DNA from: Streptomyces sp. NBC_01317
GTDB lineage: Bacteria > Actinomycetota > Actinomycetes > Streptomycetales > Streptomycetaceae
Direction of reading: 5' to 3'
NCBI RefSeq assembly: GCF_035961655.1
Contig: NZ_CP108393.1
Location: forward strand, 3,393,501 to 3,457,500
Length of the DNA: 64,000 nt
Shown: positions 17,367 to 37,335 of the stretch, piece by piece
How the letters are laid out: every line of letters begins with the position of its first letter
How positions within the stretch are numbered: the stretch's first letter is position 1
Notes under the pieces: generated by a model
Told to the model about the DNA's origin: nothing
What the model saw: only the letters and a program-made list of their open reading frames with translations
Database searches by the model: none
Program-made: the position numbers and the translations under genes

Positions 17367-17425
17367 CTCACTGCCTGTCTGCCCTGACGGACAGCCGGGT
17401 CAGATCCAACAACCAGTCGTGAAGA

Positions 17426-18619
<1,194 letters not shown>

Positions 18620-18693
18620 TGGGGTCCTCCTGGAGTGGTTCTGTACGCCTTACTCATCGGCGCCAGGTGATCTTTGCTGGGATGCCGGGGCCC

Positions 18694-18731
18694 GGAGCAC
18701 CCAAGCCGTGTGGTGACGGCCGGAGTGCTCC
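18694..18731 (-). other. Hairpin in the fusA-tuf spacer
   Basis: Imperfect stem with 7-bp outer arms (GGAGCAC at 18694-18700, GTGCTCC at 18725-18731) and partly paired inner bases. It could be a partial terminator or a processing site that lets tuf expression differ from that of fusA. I see no confident separate tuf promoter. Confidence 0.45.
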
Positions 18732-18773
18732 CGGGCTTGCCGGAGACAAGGCTAAAGCGTGAACTCGGGAGAG

Positions 18774-20903
<2,130 letters not shown>

Positions 20904-20942
20904 TGTGGCTCAGTCTTCTCTCGGTCTCGAGGTGGGTAGCGA

Positions 20943-21413
20943 CTACCAGCGGTAGTGCGCGAAGGCCTTGTTGGATTCGGCCATCTTGTGCGTGTCCTCA
21001 CGCTTCTTGACGGCTGCGCCGAGGCCGTTCGAGGCGTCGAGCAGTTCGTTCATGAGGCGTTCGGTCATGGTCTTCTCGCGACGGGCGCGGGAGTAACCCA
21101 CGACCCAGCGAAGTGCGAGGGTGGCGGCGCGACCGGGCTTGACCTCGATCGGCACCTGGTAGGTGGCGCCACCGACACGGCGGGACTTGACCTCGAGCGT
21201 GGGCTTGACGTTCTCAAGCGCGCGCTTCAGCGTGATGACCGGGTCGTTGCCGGTCTTGTCACGGAGGCCTTCCATCGCGCCGTACACGATCCGCTCGGCG
21301 GTGGAACGCTTGCCGTTGAGCAGGATCTTGTTGATCAGCGAGGTGACAAGAGGAGAACCGTAGACCGGGTCGATGATGACCGGGCGCTTCGGGGCAGGGC
21401 CCTTACGAGGCAT
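20943..21413 (-). CDS. rpsG: 30S ribosomal protein S7 (uS7)
   Basis: 156-residue S7, which nucleates the small-subunit head and borders the E site; in E. coli it represses the str operon. [20 protein letters not shown] and the C-terminal [15 protein letters not shown] are diagnostic. It is separated from rpsL by three bases. Confidence 0.97.
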   Translation of the reverse strand: MPRKGPAPKRPVIIDPVYGSPLVTSLINKILLNGKRSTAERIVYGAMEGLRDKTGNDPVITLKRALENVKPTLEVKSRRVGGATYQVPIEVKPGRAATLALRWVVGYSRARREKTMTERLMNELLDASNGLGAAVKKREDTHKMAESNKAFAHYRW

Positions 21414-21416
21414 TGT

Positions 21417-21788
21417 TTACTTCTCCTTCTTGGCGCCGTAGCGGCTGCGGGCCTGCTTGCGGTTCTTGACACCCTGGGTGTCGAGGGAACCGCGAATGAT
21501 CTTGTAACGAACACCCGGCAGGTCCTTCACACGGCCACCACGCACGAGCACGATCGAGTGCTCCTGCAGGTTGTGTCCCTCACCCGGAATGTAGGCCGTG
21601 ACCTCGATACCCGAGGTCAGGCGCACACGTGCGACCTTCCGCAGGGCCGAGTTCGGCTTCTTCGGGGTGGTCGTGAACACACGCGTGCACACGCCGCGAC
21701 GCTGGGGGGAGCCGTCGAGCGCGGGTGTGTTGTTCTTCTCGACCTTGTCTTGCCGGCCCTTCCGGACCAGCTGCTGGATCGTAGGCAC
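21417..21788 (-). CDS. rpsL: 30S ribosomal protein S12 (uS12)
   Basis: 123-residue S12 of the decoding centre. [18 protein letters not shown] and [20 protein letters not shown] show lysine at both classical streptomycin-resistance positions (43 and 88), so this is the wild-type, drug-sensitive form. First gene of the str operon. It has a well-placed promoter about 190 bp upstream and a leader that contains the element shared with rpsJ. Confidence 0.98.
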   Translation of the reverse strand: MPTIQQLVRKGRQDKVEKNNTPALDGSPQRRGVCTRVFTTTPKKPNSALRKVARVRLTSGIEVTAYIPGEGHNLQEHSIVLVRGGRVKDLPGVRYKIIRGSLDTQGVKNRKQARSRYGAKKEK

Positions 21789-21837
21789 TACTTCTCCGGT
21801 TTCTGTGTGCCGTTCGTAAAACTAACCTGGAACGTCG

Positions 21838-21862
21838 CCGACCCACGCGGTCGGGTGTGTCG
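21838..21862 (-). promoter_or_regulatory. Leader element shared by str and S10 operons (copy 2)
   Basis: Same 25-nt segment as 9345-9369 with one mismatch (an A in place of G on the transcribed strand). The hairpin core CCGACC-GCGTG-GGTCGG is intact. It lies about 50 nt upstream of the rpsL start. Confidence 0.65.
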
Positions 21863-21979
21863 AATGCTGCGAACTCCCGCCGAGGCGAAAAAGCACAGAT
21901 TGCGGTGGCCAGTACGCGAGCTCGTCATGCGGTTGATGACACGCACAGGAGCCCAGGCACACCCCAGGCACAAGGTAGG

Positions 21980-22008
21980 AGCGTACCTACCGCATTGACT
22001 CCGGTCAA
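21980..22008 (-). promoter_or_regulatory. rpsL promoter (HrdB/sigma-70 type)
   Basis: On the minus strand a -35 TTGACC (22008-22003) and a -10 TACGCT (21985-21980) are separated by exactly 17 bp. The predicted start near 21973 gives a leader of about 185 nt. Match and spacing are good for the principal vegetative sigma factor. Confidence 0.75.
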
Positions 22009-22176
22009 AACAAATGCACAGAGGCCCATTTTCCAGGGCCCTGACATCCGCGACCGTGGTCCGCGGACGGCCGGAAAAGGCCGCCGGGGGGACGGGAAAC
22101 GACGGTACGAGCGCCCCTTTTCGTGATTCCGCTCACCTGGCCGTCCGCAAGGTTGCCGACAGGGGAAAACGGCCGG

Positions 22177-22198
22177 AAAAGGACGCCGAAAGGCGACC
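22177..22198 (-). terminator. rpoC terminator candidate
   Basis: On the transcribed strand GGTCGCC-TTTC-GGCGTCC (one mismatch) is followed by TTTT, 39 nt after the rpoC stop. The stem is short but the T-run makes it a plausible rho-independent terminator. A second GC-rich palindrome lies further downstream. Confidence 0.5.
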
Positions 22199-22236
22199 AC
22201 CCCGTCGTAACAGGATGGCCGCCCCTCGTTCACCGC

Positions 22237-26142
<3,906 letters not shown>

Positions 26143-26205
26143 TTGTCGTCAATCCCTCTTTCGGGGTCGAGTCTCAAATCATGGTCTGTACGGGTCCGGG
26201 AGGAG

Positions 26206-26233
26206 CCGGCCGCCCCGAGACGGGGGCGGCCGG
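26206..26233 (-). other. rpoB-rpoC intercistronic hairpin
   Basis: 11-bp perfect stem (CCGGCCGCCCC at 26206-26216, complement at 26223-26233) without a T-run, in the 99-bp gap. rpoC needs to be co-transcribed with rpoB, so a processing or stability role is more likely than termination. Confidence 0.5.
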
Positions 26234-26241
26234 ACAACCCG

Positions 26242-29724
<3,483 letters not shown>

Positions 29725-29884
29725 GAGGGGGTCCTTCCGAGGGCTCGGACTCACTACGCGCGTACCGGTCCCAAGCGGGACATCAGGACAGAAAGCCCAG
29801 TTCCGGGCCGTCGGTCACGATGTCCGTGCGAGGGGGTGCCCCTGGTGACGGGCAGGGAGCAGCTAACAGGCAGCGCAAAGGGTC

Positions 29885-29913
29885 AGTGTAGCCACTTGGC
29901 ACACTGATGTCCA
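29885..29913 (-). promoter_or_regulatory. rpoBC promoter
   Basis: Minus-strand -35 TGGACA (29913-29908) and -10 TACACT (29890-29885) with a 17-bp spacer. The predicted start near 29878 precedes the rpoB TTG by about 155 nt. Explains how rpoBC can be controlled apart from rplJL. Confidence 0.75.
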
Positions 29914-30186
29914 GAGCGGGTTTTTGGAGACCCTCGTTGTTCTCAACACCTTGTCTCTACTGCGGCAAGCTTCGCGCCGTAGGCGCACATCGATACTGCC
30001 CTCTTCGCCGTCGATCCATGCCTCGGATCCGGATCGATTGTGACGACGCGTCCTGAGAATTGCGCGCTGCGTGCGGTTCGTCAAGGCCCCCCGCTCCCTG
30101 CGGATCGTCACCGTCGTACGGAGGGCACGGCGATGATCACGATACTCGCCGGAAGCCGAACAGCACAGCATCCCCCCGTCAACGCG

Positions 30187-30220
30187 GAAGGGCGACCACC
30201 CGGATGGGTGATCGCCCTTC
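30187..30220 (-). terminator. rplJL terminator / attenuator before rpoB
   Basis: 15-bp stem with one mismatch (30187-30201 against 30206-30220) and a 4-nt loop, about 77 nt after the rplL stop. Partial termination here would set the ratio of L7/L12 to RNA polymerase, as known in E. coli. Confidence 0.75.
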
Positions 30221-30296
30221 GCGTCAACGCTGCGCCTCGCGGCGCCGAGACCGGTCCCGTACGCCCACAGGCGCCCGGTGGAGGACTCGCGAGGAG

Positions 30297-30680
30297 TTAC
30301 TTGACCTCGACGCCCGCGCCGGCGCCCTTGAGGGACTCGGCGGCCTTGTCGGCCTGCTCCTTGGAAACCTTCTCCAGGACGGGCTTGGGGGCGCCGTCCA
30401 CGAGGTCCTTGGCTTCCTTCAGACCCAGCGAGGTCAGCTCACGCACGACCTTGATGACCTGGATCTTCTTCTCGCCGGCACCCGTGAGGATGACGTCGAA
30501 CTCGTCCTGCTCCTCTTCGGCCTCGACGACGGCGCCCGGGCCCGCGGGGCCGGCGACGGCGACGGCCGCGGCGGCGGTGACGTCGAACTTCTCTTCGAAG
30601 GCCTTGACGAACTCGGAGAGCTCGATGAGGGTCAGGTTCTCGAACTGCTCAAGCAGCTCTGCCTGGGACAGCTTCGCCAT
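30297..30680 (-). CDS. rplL: 50S ribosomal protein L7/L12 (bL12)
   Basis: 127 residues. The N-terminal dimerisation helices ([20 protein letters not shown]) are followed by an Ala/Gly/Pro hinge near residues 36-55 and the C-terminal factor-binding domain with [20 protein letters not shown]. Multiple dimers bind L10 to form the stalk that recruits EF-Tu and EF-G. A GGAAGGA site precedes the ATG. It is 84 bp after rplJ. Confidence 0.98.
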   Translation of the reverse strand: MAKLSQAELLEQFENLTLIELSEFVKAFEEKFDVTAAAAVAVAGPAGPGAVVEAEEEQDEFDVILTGAGEKKIQVIKVVRELTSLGLKEAKDLVDGAPKPVLEKVSKEQADKAAESLKGAGAGVEVK

Positions 30681-30764
30681 GATGGCGTCCTTCCACTAAT
30701 TCGGCTGGTGCCGTGTGTACAAGTTCCGCGGGCGAACCGGCCCGCTGTGACCGACCGAGCGTGA

Positions 30765-31325
30765 TTACTCGGAGTCGGCCTCGACGGGGGCCGGCGTGCC
30801 GGCACCGTCCTGCTCTTCCTTCTTGACGCGAAGCGCTTCCGCGGTGCGGACGAACTTCGAGGGAAGCGCCTGGAAGAGGGAGGCAGCCTGGGACTGCTTG
30901 CCCTTCATGGCACCCGCCAGCTTGGAGAGCAGAACCTCGCGGGACTCGAGGTCCGCAAGCTTCTTGAACTCATCGGCGGACAGCGCCTTACCGTCAAGGA
31001 CACCGCCCTTGATGATGAGATTCGGGTTGTCCTTGGCGAAGTCACGAAGACCCTTCGCCGACTCCACCGGGTCACCGGTGACGAAGGCAACCGCCGTCGG
31101 ACCCGCGAACAGGTCGTCCAGCGTGTTGATCCCGGCCTCGTTGGCCGCGATCTTGGTCAGCGTGTTCTTCACCACGGAGTACTGGGCGTTCGCACCGAGG
31201 GAACGGCGCAGCTCCTTGAGCTGCGCCACGGTGAGACCCCGGTACTCGGTCAGCACAGCGGCGTTCGAACTGCGGAACTTGTCCGTCAGCTCGGCCACCG
31301 CGGCAGCCTTGTCGGGCCTTGCCAT
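30765..31325 (-). CDS. rplJ: 50S ribosomal protein L10 (uL10)
   Basis: 186-residue stalk base protein. I start at the second of two nearby ATGs (31325; [20 protein letters not shown]), which lies nine bases from AAGGAGG; the first ATG is only three bases away. [19 protein letters not shown] and [15 protein letters not shown] are family motifs. The C-terminal helices that bind L7/L12 follow, ending in a short acidic tail. In many bacteria L10-L12 represses this mRNA by binding the leader. Confidence 0.97.
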   Translation of the reverse strand: MARPDKAAAVAELTDKFRSSNAAVLTEYRGLTVAQLKELRRSLGANAQYSVVKNTLTKIAANEAGINTLDDLFAGPTAVAFVTGDPVESAKGLRDFAKDNPNLIIKGGVLDGKALSADEFKKLADLESREVLLSKLAGAMKGKQSQAASLFQALPSKFVRTAEALRVKKEEQDGAGTPAPVEADSE

Positions 31326-31365
31326 GAGCATCGGCCTCCTTCCGGGTGATGAGGACCGCTCAGAA

Positions 31366-31390
31366 GGGGCTTCGCAAAACGAAACGCCCC
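31366..31390 (-). promoter_or_regulatory. Stem-loop in the rplJ leader
   Basis: GGGGC-TTCG (31366-31374) pairs with CGAA and GCCCC (31380-31390, two bases bulged) around a CAAAA loop. On the transcribed strand it is followed by TTCTG. A candidate attenuator or L10-L12 site about 40 nt upstream of the rplJ start. Confidence 0.5.
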
Positions 31391-31603
31391 GGCGCAGGCG
31401 CCAGGGCGTAGCTCAACCGAATGGAATCCGGGAACTGTCCACAGTCACCTGCGCAGGTCGTCCGCAGCTAGCGGATCCTTCGGCCGCCGCACACTCTTAC
31501 GAGCACACGACAACGACCAGCGGTCTTTGGCTTCTTCGGAAGAGTACGCGAGCGCGGGCGCAGCAGGCAAATCCGCCCGTGTGTACGGGCCACCCCCACC
31601 GGA

Positions 31604-31649
31604 AAGAGCCGGTCCCCGCACCTCCGGGGAGGTGCGGGGACCGGCTCTT
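31604..31649 (-). terminator. rplKA operon terminator
   Basis: Perfect 22-bp inverted repeat (31604-31625 against 31628-31649) beginning AAGAGCCGGTCC and ending GGACCGGCTCTT, 48 nt after the rplA stop. TT follows the stem in both directions. One of the strongest hairpins in the window. Confidence 0.9.
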
Positions 31650-31696
31650 CGTACGTACGGCTACGCGTCACGCGCGCGACCTGGCTTCCGTCGAGG

Positions 31697-32419
31697 TCAG
31701 ACGGCCGCCGGGTCCTCCTCGACGAGGAGGTTGCGGGTGCGGTTGGCGTCCAGCGGGATGCCGGGGCCCATCGTCGTCGCGAGGGTCGCCTTCTTGATGT
31801 AGCGGCCCTTCGCGGCGGACGGCTTCAGACGGAGGATCTCGTCCAGCGCCGCGGCGTAGTTCTCGACCAGCTGCGTCTCGTCGAACGACGTCTTGCCGAT
31901 GATGAAGTGCAGGTTCGAGTGCTTGTCGACGCGGAACTCGATCTTGCCGCCCTTGATGTCGTTCACGGCCTTCGTGACATCAGGGGTGACCGTTCCGGTC
32001 TTGGGGTTGGGCATCAGACCACGCGGGCCGAGGACGCGGCCGAGGCGGCCGACCTTGCCCATGAGGTCCGGGGTGGCGACAACGGCGTCGAAGTCGAGAC
32101 GGCCCTTGGCGACCTCGTCGATGAGCTCGTCGGAGCCGACGATGTCGGCGCCCGCGGCGCGCGCCTGCTCTGCACGGTCACCGGTCGCGAAGACCAGGAC
32201 CCGGGCGGTCTTGCCGGTGCCGTGCGGGAGGTTCACGGTGCCACGGACCATCTGGTCGGCCTTGCGGGGGTCGACGCCCAGCCGCATGGCCACCTCGACG
32301 GTGCCGTCGAACTTGGTGGTAGTGGTGTCCTTGGCGAGACGGACGGCCTCGAGCGGGGCGTAGTTGCGCTCCCGGTCGATCTTCGCGTCCGCGCCGCGGA
32401 GTGCCTTGCTGCGCTTCAC
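31697..32419 (-). CDS. rplA: 50S ribosomal protein L1 (uL1)
   Basis: 240-residue L1, the mobile stalk protein near the E site. In E. coli it represses the rplKA mRNA. Domain I reads [32 protein letters not shown]; the inserted domain II has [20 protein letters not shown]; and [19 protein letters not shown] is the family signature. It is 80 bp after rplK and ends before a strong terminator. Confidence 0.97.
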   Translation of the reverse strand: MKRSKALRGADAKIDRERNYAPLEAVRLAKDTTTTKFDGTVEVAMRLGVDPRKADQMVRGTVNLPHGTGKTARVLVFATGDRAEQARAAGADIVGSDELIDEVAKGRLDFDAVVATPDLMGKVGRLGRVLGPRGLMPNPKTGTVTPDVTKAVNDIKGGKIEFRVDKHSNLHFIIGKTSFDETQLVENYAAALDEILRLKPSAAKGRYIKKATLATTMGPGIPLDANRTRNLLVEEDPAAV

Positions 32420-32499
32420 TTCTGCTCCTGTGTTTCTTCAGATGTGGAGTTCGTGGTCCGGACCGCGCAGGGTCCTGCCACTGGGGCTGCCCGGCTGGG

Positions 32500-32934
32500 T
32501 CAGCGCTCGACCGTGATGCCCATGGAACGGGCGGTGCCGGCGATGATCTTCTCGGCGGCTTCGAGGTCGTTGGCGTTCAGGTCGGGCATCTTCGTCGTGG
32601 CGATGTCGCGCACCTGGTCGCGCGTCAGCTTCGCGACCTTCTTGACGTGCGGCTCGCCGGAGCCCTTGTCCACGCCCGCGGCCTTGAGGATCAGCTTGGC
32701 GGCCGGCGGAGTCTTGGTGATGAAGGTGAAGGAACGGTCGTCGTAGACCGTGATCTCCACCGGCACGACCATGCCACGCTGCGACTCGGTCGCGGCGTTG
32801 TAGGCCTTGCAGAACTCCATGATGTTGACGCCGTGCTGACCCAGCGCGGGGCCGACCGGCGGAGCCGGGTTGGCCGCGCCGGCGTTGATCTGGAGCTTGA
32901 TGAGCCCCGTGATCTTCTTCTTCTTGGGAGGCAT
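32500..32934 (-). CDS. rplK: 50S ribosomal protein L11 (uL11)
   Basis: 144-residue L11 of the GTPase-associated centre, which binds 23S rRNA at the thiostrepton site and activates RelA. The proline-rich segment [20 protein letters not shown] and the C-terminal RNA-binding domain ([23 protein letters not shown]) are clear. A 190-bp gap with a perfect hairpin separates it from nusG. Confidence 0.97.
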   Translation of the reverse strand: MPPKKKKITGLIKLQINAGAANPAPPVGPALGQHGVNIMEFCKAYNAATESQRGMVVPVEITVYDDRSFTFITKTPPAAKLILKAAGVDKGSGEPHVKKVAKLTRDQVRDIATTKMPDLNANDLEAAEKIIAGTARSMGITVER

Positions 32935-33034
32935 TGCTCTCTCCGGGTCCTAGTGAGAGTTCTCGGCCGTCCGTCCAGTCATCCGGACGGAGGCATACCG
33001 CACAACGATAACGGGTATAGCTGCGCGGCCAAAA

Positions 33035-33076
33035 CCGACAGGTCAGACAGCTGTCGGAGCCTGTCTGACCTGTCGG
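33035..33076 (-). terminator. Hairpin between nusG and rplK
   Basis: Perfect 16-bp stem (CCGACAGGTCAGACAG at 33035-33050, complement at 33061-33076) with a 10-nt loop, 49 nt after the nusG stop. It probably ends or attenuates secE-nusG transcription and implies a separate rplK promoter in 32,935-33,034, which I cannot pinpoint. Confidence 0.8.
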
Positions 33077-33124
33077 AAGCGGCTGTTCCAGAAGCGAGCG
33101 GGTGTGCTCGGTGAGCGGGTGGGC

Positions 33125-34057
33125 TCAGTTCTTCTGGATCTGGTCGAAGCTCAGCTCGACGGGGGTCTCGCGGCCGAAGATCTCGACCAGACCCTTGACC
33201 TTCTTCGAGTCGGCGTTGATCTCGTTGATCGTGGCCTGGAGGGTCGCGAAGGGGCCGTCCGTGACGGTGACGGAGTCGCCGACCTCGAAGTCCAGCACCT
33301 GGACCTCGACCTTGCGGGACGGCGCCGGCTTGCCCTCGGCCTCGGCCGCCTCACGGGCCGCCTTCTCCTCGGCCTCCGGCGCGAGCATCTTCACGATCTC
33401 GTCCAGCGTCAGGGGGTACGGGTCGTAGGCGTTGCCCACGAAGCCGGTCACACCAGGAGTGTTCCGTACGACGCCCCAGGACTCGTTCGTCAGATCCATG
33501 CGCACCAGGACGTACCCCGGGAGCTTGTTCTGGCGAACGTTCTTCCGCTCGCCGTTCTTGATCTGGACGATCTCTTCCTCGGGGACCTCGGCCTGGTAGA
33601 TGAACTCCTCGACGTTCAGCGAGACGGCGCGCTGTTCCAGGTTCGCCTTCACGCGCTTCTCGTAGCCCGCGTAGGTGTGGATCACGTACCACTCGCCGGG
33701 CAGGCCGCGCAGTTCCTCGCGGAGGGCCTCGACGGGGTCGACCGCGGCGACGGCCTCGGTGGGCGCGTCCTCGTCGGTCTCGCCGGTGTCGGCGTCCTCG
33801 TCGTCGGAGTCCTCGGAAGCTTCCGTGTCCTCGGCGTTCTCGGTGTCGACGTCGTCGCTCTCGGCAGCGGCCTCGGCCGCCTCTTCGGCTTCTTCGTCCT
33901 CGACCTGCAACGCGGCCTCTTCGGCCGGCTCACCGGCCGCCTCGTCAGCGGCTTCGGCCTGGTCTGGCTCGACAGCGTCCGCCGCCTCGACGATGCCGGT
34001 CTCGTCCTCCACGGACTCCACCGACTCCCGGGCGTCGTTCAGGTTCGGGTCAGACAC
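33125..34057 (-). CDS. nusG: Transcription elongation/antitermination factor NusG
   Basis: 310 residues from a GTG at 34057 ([16 protein letters not shown]); the frame open further upstream gives a poor N-terminus. The first roughly 125 residues are very acidic and Ala-rich ([20 protein letters not shown]). They are followed by the NGN domain ([20 protein letters not shown] to about residue 230) and a C-terminal KOW domain ([20 protein letters not shown]). The core binds RNA polymerase and links to S10. The acidic extension is typical of Streptomyces and absent in E. coli (181 residues). Forms an operon with secE. Confidence 0.97.
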   Translation of the reverse strand: MSDPNLNDARESVESVEDETGIVEAADAVEPDQAEAADEAAGEPAEEAALQVEDEEAEEAAEAAAESDDVDTENAEDTEASEDSDDEDADTGETDEDAPTEAVAAVDPVEALREELRGLPGEWYVIHTYAGYEKRVKANLEQRAVSLNVEEFIYQAEVPEEEIVQIKNGERKNVRQNKLPGYVLVRMDLTNESWGVVRNTPGVTGFVGNAYDPYPLTLDEIVKMLAPEAEEKAAREAAEAEGKPAPSRKVEVQVLDFEVGDSVTVTDGPFATLQATINEINADSKKVKGLVEIFGRETPVELSFDQIQKN

Positions 34058-34128
34058 TGTGGCTGCTTCTTCCTGGCTCAATGGGTGAAACACGCGAAAG
34101 GGGCGCCGCGTCGGGCGCCCTCGCGGGA

Positions 34129-34416
34129 TCAGCCGAAGACGTACTTGATTGCTTGGTTGAAGCCGTAGTCAATCACGGTCACCAGACCGATCATGATGAC
34201 AACGAAGACAATCACCACTGTGGTGTACGTCGTCAGCTGGTTGCGAGTCGGCCAGACGACCTTGCGCAGCTCGGCGACGATCTGGCGGTAGAAGAGCGCG
34301 AGACGGCCCAGAGGGCCCTTCTTGCCGCGCTTACCGCCCTTACGGGGCTTCTTCGACTCTGCGGACTCTTCATCGTCGGCATCAGGCTTGTCGATGGAGC
34401 CCACGGCGTCCGTCAC
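34129..34416 (-). CDS. secE: Preprotein translocase subunit SecE
   Basis: 95 residues from a GTG at 34416 ([15 protein letters not shown]), which has AGGTGA six bases upstream; the GTG two codons earlier is too close to that site. A Lys/Arg-rich cytoplasmic part ([14 protein letters not shown]) precedes the conserved amphipathic segment with [12 protein letters not shown]. One membrane helix follows ([20 protein letters not shown]). SecE clamps SecY in the translocon. It is 71 bp upstream of nusG. Confidence 0.96.
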   Translation of the reverse strand: MTDAVGSIDKPDADDEESAESKKPRKGGKRGKKGPLGRLALFYRQIVAELRKVVWPTRNQLTTYTTVVIVFVVIMIGLVTVIDYGFNQAIKYVFG

Positions 34417-34533
34417 GCTCACTCACCTGATTCCGGGTCGTGGCCGTGCCGCGCCCGGAGGAGCCGCACGGCGATGCATAGATCGAAGTGTACTTACCTG
34501 AAACGCATACCATTGAAGACAGTGTGCGTGTAG

Positions 34534-34606
34534 CAGGGCCGGAGGGACTTGAACCCCCAACCGCTGGTTTTGGAGACCAGTGCTCTACCAATTGAGCTAC
34601 GACCCT
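34534..34606 (-). tRNA. tRNA-Trp (CCA anticodon)
   Basis: 73-nt cloverleaf on the minus strand. The acceptor AGGGTCG pairs with CGGCCCT, the anticodon loop is CTCCAAA with anticodon CCA, and the T-arm has GGTTCAAGTCC. It lies directly upstream of secE, the usual place in Streptomyces. CCA is not encoded. Confidence 0.95.
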
Positions 34607-34845
34607 TTGCGCTTGCCCCAACCTACCGCATCCGGCCGGACGCGTTGAGTGTGCCGTCCGGACGTGGCTGATGAGGGCCAACGACCAGTGAGTGTACGTG
34701 GTCGGGGGCCCGACGTCGAACAGCTAAGCCCGGCTTCCTCCGGCCGCCCGCGGTGCCCGCCGCATGTCCGCTGCTCAACTCCTTATATGTCCACCTTACG
34801 AAACCTGTGTGCCCACGAGGTTTCGTGTCTGGGACCATGGGAGGC

Positions 34846-36081
34846 ATGAGCGCAGCTATCCCCCCGACGATGCCGGCCGAGCGCCGGGTCTCCGCCCGCA
34901 TCGGCGCGATCTCCGAGTCCGCGACCCTCGCCGTCGATGCCAAGGCCAAGGCCCTCAAGGCCGCCGGCCGCCCGGTGATCGGTTTCGGTGCAGGCGAGCC
35001 CGACTTCCCGACGCCCGACTACATCGTCGAGGCCGCGGTGGAGGCGTGCCGCAATCCCAAGTACCACCGCTACACGCCGGCCGGGGGGCTTCCCGAGCTC
35101 AAGGCCGCCATCGCCGCGAAGACGCTCCGCGACTCCGGTTACGAGGTGGACCCCGCCCAGATCCTGGTCACCAACGGCGGCAAGCAGGCGATCTACGAGG
35201 CCTTCGCGGCGATCCTGGACCCGGGCGACGAGGTCATCGTCCCGGCCCCGTACTGGACGACGTACCCGGAGTCGATCCGCCTCGCCGGCGGGGTGCCGGT
35301 GGACGTCGTCGCCGACGAGACGACCGGCTACCGGGTCAGCGTCGAGCAGTTGGAGGCCGCCCGTACGGAGCGTACGAAGGTGGTGCTCTTCGTCTCGCCG
35401 TCCAACCCGACCGGTGCCGTCTACAGCCGCGAGGACACCGAGGCCGTCGGCCGCTGGGCCCTGGAGCACGGGCTGTGGGTGCTGACCGACGAGATCTACG
35501 AGCACCTCGTCTACGGAGACACCACGTTCACCTCGCTCCCGGCCGTCGTGCCGGAGCTGCGGGACAAGTGCCTCGTCGTCAACGGCGTCGCCAAGACGTA
35601 CGCGATGACCGGCTGGCGGGTGGGGTGGCTCGTGGGCCCCAAGGACGTCGTGAAGGCGGCGACGAACCTCCAGTCGCACGCCACGTCCAACGTGTCGAAC
35701 GTGGCGCAGGTCGCCGCGATCGCCGCCCTCACCGGCGACCTGACGGCCGTCGCCGAGATGCGGACCGCCTTCGACCGGCGGCGCCGGACGATCGTGCGGC
35801 TGCTCAACGAGATCGAGGGTGTCGTCTGCCCGGAGCCCGAGGGCGCGTTCTACGTGTACCCGTCGGTGAAGGGCCTGCTGGGCAAGGAGATCCGCGGCGT
35901 CCGCCCGGCGTCCTCCGTCGAGCTGGCCGCGCTGATCCTCGACGAGGCCGAGGTCGCGGTCGTACCGGGCGAGGCGTTCGGTACGCCGGGCTACCTGCGG
36001 CTGTCGTACGCGCTCGGCGACCAGGACCTGGCGGAGGGCGTGGCCCGGATCCAGAAGCTGCTGGCGGAGGCCAGGGACTGA
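34846..36081 (+). CDS. aspC: Pyridoxal-phosphate aminotransferase, aspartate type
   Basis: 411-residue class I aminotransferase, probably aspartate:2-oxoglutarate. Substrate motif [15 protein letters not shown] near residue 46, cofactor contacts [12 protein letters not shown] and [20 protein letters not shown], and the PLP lysine at residue 250 ([17 protein letters not shown]). I use the ATG at 34846 ([17 protein letters not shown]) because it matches the family; an ATG nine bases earlier is in frame. It is monocistronic, followed by a strong terminator, and divergent from the secE region. Confidence 0.93.
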   Translation: MSAAIPPTMPAERRVSARIGAISESATLAVDAKAKALKAAGRPVIGFGAGEPDFPTPDYIVEAAVEACRNPKYHRYTPAGGLPELKAAIAAKTLRDSGYEVDPAQILVTNGGKQAIYEAFAAILDPGDEVIVPAPYWTTYPESIRLAGGVPVDVVADETTGYRVSVEQLEAARTERTKVVLFVSPSNPTGAVYSREDTEAVGRWALEHGLWVLTDEIYEHLVYGDTTFTSLPAVVPELRDKCLVVNGVAKTYAMTGWRVGWLVGPKDVVKAATNLQSHATSNVSNVAQVAAIAALTGDLTAVAEMRTAFDRRRRTIVRLLNEIEGVVCPEPEGAFYVYPSVKGLLGKEIRGVRPASSVELAALILDEAEVAVVPGEAFGTPGYLRLSYALGDQDLAEGVARIQKLLAEARD

Positions 36082-36145
36082 GCCCGGTGACCGCCAGGGA
36101 CTGAGTTTTGCGTCACAGCCCGCGCGGTACGTGAGCGTGGAGATC

Positions 36146-36175
36146 GGCCCCCGGCCCTGGCCGGGGGCCGTTTTT
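36146..36175 (+). terminator. aspC terminator
   Basis: GGCCCCCGGCC-CT-GGCCGGGGGCC followed by GTTTTT, 65 nt after the aminotransferase stop: a classical rho-independent terminator. Confidence 0.92.
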
Positions 36176-36270
36176 CCGTCCGTTTCCCCGCGTATCCGGC
36201 CCCCCGTTCGTTCGCGCAGACATTCGGGCAAGAACTCGTAGGGGGAAAAGGGCTGCCCGGGGGTGCTCGC

Positions 36271-37317
36271 ATGCAGCAGGATCTTCAGATGGAGAGCACC
36301 ACCCGACCGCGCGACCTGACGCTGCTGCCCAAGGCCCATCTGCACCTGCACTTCACCGGGTCGATGCGGCCCACGACCCTGCTCGAACTCGCCGACAAGT
36401 ACGGCGTCCACCTCCCCGACGCGCTGACCGGCGGTGAACCGCCGAAGCTGCGGGCCACCGACGAGCGCGGCTGGTTCCGCTTCCAGCGCCTGTACGACAT
36501 CGCCCGCTCCTGCCTCCGTACCGCCGAGGACATCCAGCGGCTGGTCCGCGAGGCGGCCGAGGAGGACGTACGGGACGGCTCGGGCTGGCTGGAGATCCAG
36601 GTCGACCCCACCTCGTACGCCCCCCTGCTCGGCGGGCTGATCCCGGCCATGGAGATCATCCTGGACGCCGTGGACACCGCCTCCCGGGACACCGGTCTCG
36701 GCATGCGGGTGCTGGTGGCGGCGAACCGGATGAAACACCCCCTGGAGGCCAGGACGCTGGCGCGGCTCGCGGTGCGGTACGCGGACCGGGGCGTGGTCGG
36801 CTTCGGGCTGTCCAACGACGAGCGGCGCGGGCTGGCCAGGGACTTCGACCGCGCCTTCGCGATCGCCAGGGAGGGCGGGCTGCTGGCGGCGCCGCACGGC
36901 GGTGAGCTGACGGGCCCGGCGTCCGTACGGGACTGCCTGGACGACCTGCGGGCGGCCAGGATCGGGCACGGCGTACGGGCGGCGGAGGACCCCAGGCTGC
37001 TGCGCAGGCTCGCGGACCGGGGGGTGACCTGCGAGGTGTGCCCGGCGTCGAACGTGGCGCTGGGCGTGTACGAGAAGCCGGAGGACGTACCGCTGCGGAC
37101 CCTGTTCGACGCGGGGGTGCCGATGGCGCTGGGCGCGGACGATCCGCTGCTGTTCGGGTCGCGGCTGGCGGCGCAGTACGAATTGGCGCGCGACCACAAC
37201 GGTTTTGACGACACCGAACTGGCCGAGCTGGCCCGCCAGTCGGTCCGGGGGTCGGCGGCGGACGCGCCGACGCAGGACAAGCTGCTGGCGGGGATCGACA
37301 GTTGGCTGGCGGGCTGA
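36271..37317 (+). CDS. add: Adenosine deaminase family protein
   Basis: 348 residues from 36271; an ATG at 36289 (MESTTRPRDLTLLPK) has a better ribosome-binding site (AGGA) and may be the true start. Metal ligands HLHLHFTGS, the catalytic-Glu motif PHGGE, RIGHGVRAAEDP, and the final metal Asp in ALGADDPLLFGS are all present. Converts adenosine to inosine in purine salvage. Some relatives act on aminofutalosine or adenine, so the substrate is inferred. It converges with murB, leaving only 18 bp. Confidence 0.9.
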   Translation: MQQDLQMESTTRPRDLTLLPKAHLHLHFTGSMRPTTLLELADKYGVHLPDALTGGEPPKLRATDERGWFRFQRLYDIARSCLRTAEDIQRLVREAAEEDVRDGSGWLEIQVDPTSYAPLLGGLIPAMEIILDAVDTASRDTGLGMRVLVAANRMKHPLEARTLARLAVRYADRGVVGFGLSNDERRGLARDFDRAFAIAREGGLLAAPHGGELTGPASVRDCLDDLRAARIGHGVRAAEDPRLLRRLADRGVTCEVCPASNVALGVYEKPEDVPLRTLFDAGVPMALGADDPLLFGSRLAAQYELARDHNGFDDTELAELARQSVRGSAADAPTQDKLLAGIDSWLAG

Positions 37318-37335
37318 CGCGGCCCCGGCGGGGCG

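Larger units (their letters stand above)
21789..22236 (-). promoter_or_regulatory. rpoC-rpsL intergenic region
   Basis: 448 bp with no credible gene. From the rpoC side (high coordinates) it holds a small T-tailed hairpin (22177-22198), then the rpsL promoter (21980-22008), then a leader of about 185 nt with the conserved 25-nt element (21838-21862). Confidence 0.75.
29725..30296 (-). promoter_or_regulatory. rplL-rpoB intergenic region
   Basis: 572 bp without a credible gene. It begins, in the direction of transcription, with a hairpin terminator or attenuator (30187-30220) and later holds a good promoter (29885-29913), leaving a leader of about 155 nt before rpoB. Confidence 0.75.
31326..31696 (-). 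promoter_or_regulatory. rplA-rplJ intergenic region with L10 leader
   Basis: 371 bp without a gene. The rplA terminator lies at 31604-31649 and the rplJ leader follows. It has the expected position for an L10-binding leader and contains a stem-loop at 31366-31390 close to rplJ. I cannot assign the promoter with confidence. Confidence 0.6.

Noticed and set aside
34480-34515. secE promoter (TACACT-like -10 at 34492-34487)
   Set aside because: The -10 is good, but no acceptable -35 lies at 16-18 bp. Co-transcription with tRNA-Trp is equally possible, so it was not listed as a feature.
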